From Nageia nagi (Eukaryota > Pinophyta), in assembly GCA_050084985.1 (NCBI GenBank), contig JBITNC010000001.1:72230001-72294000 (forward strand): DNA of 64,000 bases, given 5' to 3'. The translations under genes were made by a program, and so were the position numbers. Below are positions 57,251 to 64,000 of this stretch, one piece after another. The stretch's first letter is position 1, and each line of letters starts with the position of its first letter. The notes beneath the pieces were generated by a model that worked only from the letters and a program-made list of their open reading frames with translations, ran no database searches and was not told where the DNA came from.

Positions 57251-58723
57251 ATCCTTCTTTAGGATAAGTATAACGATTCAATCTTATCTTATCATATCCT
57301 ATTAAAAATTAATTAACACTTAATTAATTTTTAAGTCATGATAATAATAATAATTCATTATCATACATATTTTTTTTATTTGTATTATTTATCTTCTTTA
57401 AATAATACAATTTTTTTTTTGCTTTAAAATAAATTAATCTACCTATTAATTTATTTTAAATATTATCTTTAAATAATTATATAATGAAACTTACTCATCA
57501 ATTTTTACCAATGTTGGAAAGTTAGTCACCTAACCCTACTAAAAGTGATGTTAGGGGCTCCTCAGTGATTTTTCCAACCATGAATGTGAATATCAAAATT
57601 AGATAATCAAAAATAGCAAATATCAAGCATGCATCCTAAGAGACTCATTTCCTTACCTCGTGTAGCTACATGCACTTATGCATCAGTAGTTGTCTGCGAT
57701 GGTCACTTAGATCCTTTTAGGATCTTGGACACACCTATTGTTATCGTTTCCAAGCATCCATGAGCATTCCAACTTCGTACTTGTCATCTGAACACCAAAA
57801 TATGAGCACCTCAATAGTACCTTATACAAAGATAAATGTATAATATAATATTATCATAAGCAATTGCATACTTCATTGCATTTTATTCAATCAAAAACAC
57901 AAGTACCTAAACTTGTACATCATAATTTTAATTGAATATGTCTCAAGAATGAGTAGAAAAGTTTTGTGCTATGACATAATCACCACATCCTTGGGTATAA
58001 ATACCTAATATGATCCAATAAAAAAGACTCCACCGTATATCTATACATGAATAAATTAAAACTAGGTATTTAAACATACTCTAAATGAAGTTGTATCAAT
58101 TAATCAAGATAAAATAATAATAAAATAAGCAAATGAGCTTGGTAATTATATGTTGTTGATGAAAATTAGAGAACAAATAATTGGAGGCTTATGCTATCAC
58201 TAAACTCGATCTTTGCCTTACCATTTTCCCCTCTCAACATAGCTTTCCAAATCCAAATAAGAAGGGGAGGGTTAATCAGTAATTATAGCATAAGGATTTT
58301 AGTGTAGATAATGTGTGTTACATATAGATATGCAAAAAGAGTGGGTGTAAAGATTACATAGGGATAAATAGAATGCCTCAGCTATATGATTGAGAAGGAA
58401 AAGGTGATAAATGAAGAGATAAGCTCAACAATTGGCATAAATATTCAAGTGCCCTTTATTTATAGGGGGCTCACTTTAATTACCCTAATTCAAGTAAACA
58501 TTTAGTGAAAATAATATGAGAATGGTTATTCCACAAGAGAGGAGGGAAAGAGATGATTTTGTACATGTTCACCTTGTGCTTGAAAACCTTCATGGTCCAC
58601 ATTGTATAACATTATCACTCTAAAATCAAATGACACACCCAAAAGTGAATTAACCCCCTATTTATGCGAGAATGTTAAAATATGGTGTGTTAAAGGTGAT
58701 TTCAAAACACCCCCTTAGGCATG
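57251..58723. other. Spacer with a hairpin and a promoter-like motif
   Basis: No coding motif is seen. GTTGGAAA (57513-57520) and TTTCCAAC (57571-57578) form a stem enclosing a second stem, CCTAAC/GTTAGG. On the minus strand CCCCCTATAAATAAAGGGC at about 58453-58471 looks like a TATA-type promoter, so part of this stretch may be a solo LTR whose ends I cannot define. Confidence 0.35.
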
Positions 58724-59140
58724 TGTTATAACCAAAATAATAATTTAATAGGGTTATTTAACATATTCAATTTAACTAAATAATAACAAAATAGTAGTGA
58801 AATGAAAGAAGAAAATGATCAAAGATGCTCAATTGATCTTAACCTATCAAATATGAATTTTAAATAACTTACATACTTGTATTCTTATATGTATTTCAAT
58901 CCAAGATAAGATAGTTACAAATTACTCCTAAAAGCGGTACCCTCAAACTCATCATGAATCGAGTGGCATCGTTGTGTTCTTTCCATATAAGGACCCCTAA
59001 TATTTTATGATTGTTGAGATTCTTGCTCCACAATTAGGTTTCAAACATGGATATAGAGAAATAATAGCTGATGAATGCAAGTAAGCTTTGAGTATAACAA
59101 AATCCAGATATGATAGGTGGTGTTACAAAATATTGATCAA

Positions 59141-59513
59141 TGTTATGAACAAAGTTCCCAAAATAGCATAAAATCAAGAGAGAAAGAGCTCAACGCCTTG
59201 AATAAGAGATAAAATCTATAATAAGCCACTTCGAGGGGGCAACCTCCTTTGTAATAAGCCACTTCGAGGGTGTAACCTCCTTTACATCACATCAATTACA
59301 CAACAATAGATGATACAAATGATAATACCTCTTTAGTATATATAGGAGTCCAAAGAGTGCCACTACAATGAAAGGACACTAGCTGACATAACAATAATAA
59401 TGTCTGGCCGACATAACAATAATAATGTAAGGGAATAACAATAACCATAGTGGACATCTATGGGACACATAATAACAATATATGGGTTACATGAGTAGTA
59501 TAGGGACCTAACA
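59141..59513 (-). repeat. 3' LTR, with two 33-bp units
   Basis: 373 bp, from TGTTAGGTCC (minus strand, 59513) to GTTCATAACA (59141). A TATA box on the minus strand (CTATATATAC) lies near 59336-59345. A minisatellite at 59220-59285 holds two 33-bp units and lies in the transcribed part. Confidence 0.92.
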
Positions 59514-59527
59514 TGCCCCTCTCCTTC
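59514..59527 (-). other. Polypurine tract
   Basis: The minus strand reads AAGGAGAGGGGCAT directly before the 3' LTR start, a textbook plus-strand primer. Confidence 0.85.
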
Positions 59528-59568
59528 AAAAAATGTTGTCCTCAACATTTTAGTAGTTCTGGATGCTT

Positions 59569-60507
59569 CTATAGAAATTTCTCATCTTCCCATGTGGAAT
59601 ATTCAACCATTGCCATATTTTTACTTTCAACCTTCCTTGCCATCCTAAAAGCCATCTCTAAGAATGTTGGTTCAAATAGACGCACCTCATGTTGAATGTT
59701 ATCCTTTAAGGTTCCCATAAAGAGATCCAATAATCTATCATCTGGTATGTCATTCACTTTAAGACTCAACTTTTGAAATTGTTGAATGTGCTCCATCACT
59801 AAACCTTTTTGCCTTAGATTTGTTAATTGAGTAAAGAAGGAATTATTCTTAACATCCTCATGGTAGGCTATCAGTTCCTCTATAAAAATGGACCAAGATA
59901 TAATAGAACCCTTTTTACTTTCACAAAGCCATTGGTACCATACAACCTACTCAGGATCTAGATACAAGGATGCAATAGTTACTTTTTATGATGTTGGTAC
60001 TTGGTGTAGATCAAAAAAGTGCTCCATTTGAAATATCCAAGTGATGGGGTCCCTTCCATTAAACTTCCTCATGTCGATCTTAGGGATTTGGATTCCCCTT
60101 GAGAACCATGCTTGATTACTTCCATTAGTAGAAGCATATCCTCCTAAAATAGGCTTATTAATGAAGGGTTTATCTCCTTGAACAATATCATTATTTTCCT
60201 AATAACCCTGGGCCATATCAACATCTTTAAGAATCTTTCCCTCTGGGTTTTGTATGAGTTGAAAAATCTTTTCCATATTTTGATCCATTTTAGTCACCAA
60301 CTCTTCCTTCAAACTAATTAAATCAATTGATCTTACCATATCTTTTGTCAAATCCCTTTTTAATTCCTCCATATCATCCTTTTTTACATACCCTTTAACC
60401 AATTCTTCCACTTGGGATATTCAAAAGAATATGTCTTCACTTTCTGCTATAGTCATGGATGAACCCTTTGGAGGTCTAGTTGGTGTAGCAATTTTTTTCG
60501 GTGGCAT
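59569..60507 (-). pseudogene. Gag of the TR-GAG element, few lesions
   Basis: It starts at the ATG at 60507 (MPPKKIATPTRPPKGSSMTI). A coiled, charged N-terminal region follows (VEELVKGYVKKDDMEELKRD; 60411-60199), then IPKIDMRKFNGRDPITWIFQ with an MEHFFDLHQVPT block (60090-60000). The retrotransposon gag core comes next (YQWLCESKKGSIISWSIF; HIQQFQKLSLKVNDIPDDRL; LLDLFMGTLKDNIQHEVRLF) up to the stop at 59569. Only about four stops interrupt roughly 310 codons. No zinc knuckle is evident before the stop. The protein would be the particle subunit, possibly co-packaged with a partner's pol. Confidence 0.85.
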
Positions 60508-61576
60508 TTTGACTAAGTATTATTGTGGAGTAGGAATTTCTTGGATGCTCAAAAGGTTAAATTGGTTGGTTTCGAGATTCTAGGGAGTCTCCCTATATAC
60601 GTAAGGTATGTGGGAGCTCAAATCTATGCTAGTGTTGTCTAATGCACAACCGTTCGAAAAGGGCCCTTGCTAATATACTCGTGGTACGTGAGGGAATCCT
60701 AAAGGACCTCTCTATATACCATGTATGTGCATGAGCATGATGGCCTCTCTATATAATCAAGGTACATGAGAGAATCCAACAATGGTCTAAGCGATATACT
60801 GCGAGTACATTGTAGGAGACCATAATTCCTTGGAATGCAGTGCTAGCAAAGTAATGATAGCTCCTATGTTTAAAGATGCTAGAACATGTCTATACCTACA
60901 AGACTCTCCTCTTTCTTATCTTTCCAATAGCTTATGAATCACCCCAAATAGACCTTCCAATCAAAATATATGCAAATTTAAAAAAAAAAATTGTACCTTT
61001 TTAAACCGTGATTTGGAGACTGTTCTATTATCTGACCTTCCAACTGATGTAAATATAAAATTTCAACCCTTTAGAGTTTGAAATTTCTACCTATGGTAGC
61101 CTCAGATGTCTTCTTTTTAATTCCATAGATTTCATCAAATTCTAATAGTCCAAGAGGAAATAGCTACAACTTTCCCAAAATGTGTTGATTTTTGGATTTT
61201 TTAGAAGAGTGAACTTGTATGAAGTTCCTTGTGTCACCTATTTATTCCCAAACCTTGAAAATTATAAAAAATAAACTTTAGTCTATACCCTAACCAATAT
61301 AATAGGTTTCACCTAGTTTGGAGATGTAAAACTTCTGATATACACTTTTTATCTAGAACACCTGTTTCATACCTACTTTTGAGACTAGTCACAAACCTTA
61401 ACTTCCCCCGAGTGTAAATTGAAAAATATAGCGAATTAGGAGCTGAAATTTGAAATGTAACTTCTTATATATGTCTTATAAAAATCCAATAAATTTTAGA
61501 ATCTAAATCCTCATGAAAAAAATTGGTAGTGAAAATGCCATGATGACTAGTTTTGAGCCGTGAAACCCTAGAATCG
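60508..61576 (-). other. Leader of the TR-GAG element
   Basis: Non-coding sequence of about 1.07 kb between the primer site and gag. At 60590-60830 (plus strand) the words CTCTATAT...GTACATGAG recur several times with roughly 60-bp spacing (near 60600, 60680, 60710 and 60755), a degenerate internal repeat. Confidence 0.6.
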
Positions 61577-61591
61577 TCTACTCTAGTACCA
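61577..61591 (-). other. Primer-binding-site candidate, iMet-like
   Basis: The minus strand reads TGGTACTAGAGTAGA two bases after the LTR end, two base changes from the initiator-Met complement TGGTATCAGAGC. Confidence 0.6.
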
Positions 61592-61593
61592 AA

Positions 61594-62032
61594 TGTTATG
61601 AACAAAGTTCCCAAAATAGCATAAAATCAAGAGAGAAAGAGCTTAACACCTTGAATAAGAGATAAAATCTATAATAAGCCACTTCGATGGGGTAACCTCC
61701 TTTGTAATAAGCCACTTCAAGGGGGTAACCTCCTTTGTAATAAGCCACTTCGAGGGGGTAACCTCCTTTGTAATAAGCCACTTTGAGGGGGCAACCTCCT
61801 TTACATCACATCAATTACACAATAATAGATGATACAAATGATAATACCTCCTTAGTATATATAGGAGTCCAAGGGGTACCACTACAATGAAAGGACACTA
61901 GCCAACATAACAATAATAATGTTTGGCTGACATAACAATAATAATGTAAGGGAATAACAATAACCATAGTGGACATCTATGGGACACATAATAACAATAT
62001 ATGGGTTACATGAGTAGTATAGGGACCTAACA
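61594..62032 (-). repeat. 5' LTR, with four 33-bp units
   Basis: 439 bp, the same ends as 59141-59513. The whole 66-bp length difference is two extra copies of the 33-bp unit (AATAAGCCACTTCGAGGGGG-type), at 61673-61804. Confidence 0.92.
61673..61804. repeat. 33-bp minisatellite, four units
   Basis: Four head-to-tail units without spacers, differing by single bases. The paired LTR has two units at 59220-59285. The 11-residue peptide repeat seen on the minus strand is a by-product, not a gene. Confidence 0.95.
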
Positions 62033-62336
62033 ATCAAAGGACCAAATATGTTTACCACCTATCAAGGATTTCATATCATGTCATGATTTCTCATCCACAA
62101 TGCTTCCACCTTTATAGATAGCAAGTCTAGTGCCAAGGCTCCTTCTTGGGCTTATGGTGCATGTGGGCCAAGACTCCTTCTTAGGCTTATCTCTGAACTA
62201 ACCTATTATCATAAAACATAAAGGTAGATGAGTGCGCATAATAAAAAGAGTATTAAATCACTTAAATAAATGAATCATTACAAATACATTAAAGGTATAT
62301 TTTAATTAAATTAAAATTCCTTTTTAGGTGTTAACA

Positions 62337-62356
62337 GATGCCCCACTTTGAATATG
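62337..62356 (-). other. Polypurine tract of the interrupted element
   Basis: The minus strand reads CAAAGTGGGGCATC directly before the LTR start at 62336, matching 20319-20332. Confidence 0.75.
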
Positions 62357-62696
62357 ATTTGATACTTTGGGATGAAATAAATTCAAAGAATAAATTTAAA
62401 GTATAACATGATTAAGAAAGAAAATACTCCTAAAAAATTATCTTCACGGTGTTAGCTTTGTATGCCCTAGTTTTCACTAATATTATGCCCCCTCTTTGGC
62501 TTGGTTATGACATGATGAACCACTCAACATAAGAGCAACCTAAGACAAAGATAAAGGAACTTGTAATCCACTTAAACAAGAAATAGTTTTCACATGATAT
62601 CTCAAATATTTGACCATCATATCATATAAACATCATGAAAGAATAAGAAATCAAACATGTCCTTAGTGGCTTACCCACTAAGATGATGTGAAGAGA

Positions 62697-62752
62697 GTGC
62701 CTCACCATAAGAGATGAGGGTTTTGTGCCTCACCATAAGGGATGAGGTATTT
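62697..62752. repeat. Short tandem duplication
   Basis: Two copies of GCCTCACCATAAG followed by A or G and GATGAGG, about 29 bp apart. Confidence 0.75.
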
Positions 62753-62774
62753 TATATGATATATTCCTATAAAT

Positions 62775-63003
62775 ATATCCTAAAACATAGCACTACATAA
62801 ATCTTATTAGCTTTTTAAAGATTTTAGCATACCTTTATAACAAAGATATCCTAAAACATAGCATTTAAAAAATATCATTAGCTTTTTAATGATATTGTTA
62901 TACATTTATAACAAACATATCCTAGAGCATAGCATTATACAAATCTTATTATATTTTTAAAGATTTTGGCATACCTTTATAATAAAGATATTTTAAAATA
63001 TAA
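62775..63003. repeat. 71-bp tandem repeat, three units plus a partial
   Basis: Units start at 62775, 62846, 62917 and 62988, exactly 71 bp apart. The core is ATATCCTAAAACATAGCA, a CTTATTAGC-like block, TTTTTAAAGATTTT and ATACCTTTATAACAAAG. It lies in the 3' untranslated region of the LTR element. Confidence 0.85.
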
Positions 63004-63267
63004 CAAATAAGAAATTGAATCGATCCTTGTTGGCTTACCCACCAAGATGATATGAAGATATTACCTTTGTCTAAGAAGGGCTTGTAGTCTCAACATAATG
63101 ATAAGGGCTTACCAATTAATATTATTTTATGGGAAAGACCTACAGTGTAGCAGAATGCTCATCACCACCTTCATAAGCCACCATGTTACCATAGATTTTG
63201 ATAAAAGTGTTCCTTTATTATAGAGAGATCAATCATTTTATGGGAAAGACCTAAAGTGTAATGGAAT

Positions 63268-63368
63268 ANNNNNNNNNNNNNNNNNNNNNNNNNNNNNNNN
63301 NNNNNNNNNNNNNNNNNNNNNNNNNNNNNNNNNNNNNNNNNNNNNNNNNNNNNNNNNNNNNNNNNNNN
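63268..63368. other. Assembly gap (N run)
   Basis: About 100 Ns. The sequence on either side is not obviously continuous, so the order or distance may be only a scaffold estimate. Confidence 0.98.
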
Positions 63369-64000
63369 TGTGTTCTTGAATAGGGCAGGGGCTTATAAAG
63401 GTTTATCTTGCTTTAATTTGGAAATCTTGGGTTTTTTTGGAAATTTTTATGACTTTTTTGACCCCTAGATCAGTTCAGGGTAGCCTACAAAAAATTGGTG
63501 ATATTTTTTTCATATATCTTGGCAAATTTTCCATTTTTGAAAATTTTTAGGATTTTAAAGGGGTATTAGAGCTAAGATCTTATCGCCTATGAAAATGGAA
63601 GCAAGATCTAAGCTAAATGAAGAATTTTAAAATTTTTAGAAAGAAAATTTTCCCCACAATTTTGTTCCAATTTTTTGAGGAAAGCAAGATTCCTCAAGGG
63701 GAAAGGGAGAACTTTTTTGGAAATTTAGATAAAAGGGGCATAAAGCAAGGAGGGGGAAAAGAGGGGAGATATGTGAGAGCCCAAATCTACTTCACCACAA
63801 AAAACACCACCAAAAATAAAAATTTTTGCCCAAAATCTATCAAAAAAATTTCCAAAGATTTCCCAAAGAATATCATTTTTTGGGTTGTATCAAGATCTTC
63901 TAGGATATGCAGTTGTAGAGATAATGGAACCCAACATTATGGGGGAAAAGGGCTACCCAAAAATCCCCAACTCTAGATTTGGGTCATCTGGGACATTAGG
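63369..64000. other. Sequence after the gap, unidentified
   Basis: It is rich in runs of T, A and G (for example GGGTTTTTTTGG) and lacks motifs of the element before the gap. A 119-codon plus-strand open frame at 63617-63976 is basic and Lys/Phe-rich (MKNFKIFRKKIFPTILFQFF) with no recognised domain, and is probably compositional. Confidence 0.4.

Larger units (their letters stand above)
59141..62032 (-). mobile_element. Complete gag-only LTR retrotransposon (TR-GAG type), 2.9 kb
   Basis: Two LTRs (59141-59513 and 61594-62032) in minus orientation, the perfect 5-bp target duplication ATCAA (59136-59140 and 62033-62037), a primer site, a gag and a polypurine tract are all present. There is no room for pol. 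Apart from the minisatellite, the two LTRs differ at only about eleven positions by eye, so this is the youngest insertion that can be dated here. Elements with gag but no pol have been described in plants as TR-GAG; they would use enzymes made by a partner element. Confidence 0.92.
58724..62336 (-). repeat. LTR of the shared family (copy D), interrupted
   Basis: The ends are TGTTATAACC at 58724 and GGTGTTAACA at 62336. Removing the insert and one target-duplication copy leaves about 716 bp, the normal size for this family. The uninterrupted sequence at the insertion point can be seen in copy E at about 38830-38850. Confidence 0.85.
58724..63267 (-). mobile_element. Partial LTR element of the shared family, interrupted
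   Basis: A minus-oriented 3' LTR (58724-62336), split by a younger element, adjoins a polypurine tract and an inner 3' untranslated region that runs into the assembly gap. Homology to 14460-14620 and 19680-20000 (AAGCCACCATGTTACCAT) confirms the family. No coding part is reached before the gap. Confidence 0.8.

Noticed and set aside
58440-58480. Independent promoter on the minus strand
   Set aside because: The TATA-like word is convincing, but no transcript start, LTR ends or downstream ORF could be tied to it.
61596-61781. Open frame with an 11-residue peptide repeat (AYYKGGYPLEV)
   Set aside because: It is produced by the 33-bp minisatellite in the LTR and is not a gene.
61673-61804. CRISPR-like 33-bp direct repeats
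   Set aside because: The units are head to tail with no spacers, lie inside an LTR and recur in the partner LTR; this is a minisatellite in plant DNA.
63617-63976. 119-codon Lys-rich protein after the gap
   Set aside because: Homopolymer-driven composition, no start context or domain, and only 600 bp of context; not called as a gene.

Overview
The window is repeat-dense, AT-rich nuclear DNA of a land plant. The evidence is plant-type retroelement protein signatures: a Ty3 polyprotein with a second archaeal-type RNase H, a DUF4283-type gag in the LINEs, and copia and Ty3 LTR elements nested inside one another. The many C-to-T and G-to-A style stop codons fit long-term decay of methylated transposons in a large genome. 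A gymnosperm or another large-genome seed plant is plausible, but the sequence does not settle the species. I see no tRNA, rRNA or complete host gene.

Layout. 1-12752 is a minus-strand Tat-like Ty3 element (gag, protease, RT, RNase H, archaeal-type RNase H, integrase, an extra 3' ORF) that runs off the left edge. It inserted into a plus-strand Ty3 element (12753-21049). That host's integrase is also split by a minus-strand gag-only element of the same LTR family (13405-18898). 22836-28377 is another gag-only LTR element with a 191-bp tandem array. 28917-34979 is a LINE (L1-like: gag-like ORF1, AP endonuclease, RT, RNase H) whose endonuclease ORF is still open. 36860-39104 is a partial element ending in a third LTR of the same family. 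39108-43837 is a plus-strand Ty3 element cut off by a copia element (43838-51047). The copia loses its 3' LTR exactly where a second, 5'-truncated and internally deleted LINE copy begins (51048-53470). A short third LINE 3' end lies near 57.0-57.25 kb. 58724-63267 is another partial element of the shared LTR family. Its LTR contains a clean gag-only LTR element (59141-62032) with a perfect 5-bp target duplication. An assembly gap lies at 63268-63368.

The only non-transposon candidate is a minus-strand segment at about 55.13-55.6 kb. It ends in a 73-residue stretch with one membrane helix and a basic stop-transfer tail, probably the last exon of a membrane protein gene.

No new defence system or gene cluster was found. 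The items most worth a second look are the gag-only elements carrying all cis signals, paired LTRs that differ by exactly two minisatellite units, terminal hairpins shared by LTR families, LINE copies that share lesions, and the copia/LINE junction. All identities are by-eye readings; no alignment or database search was run.
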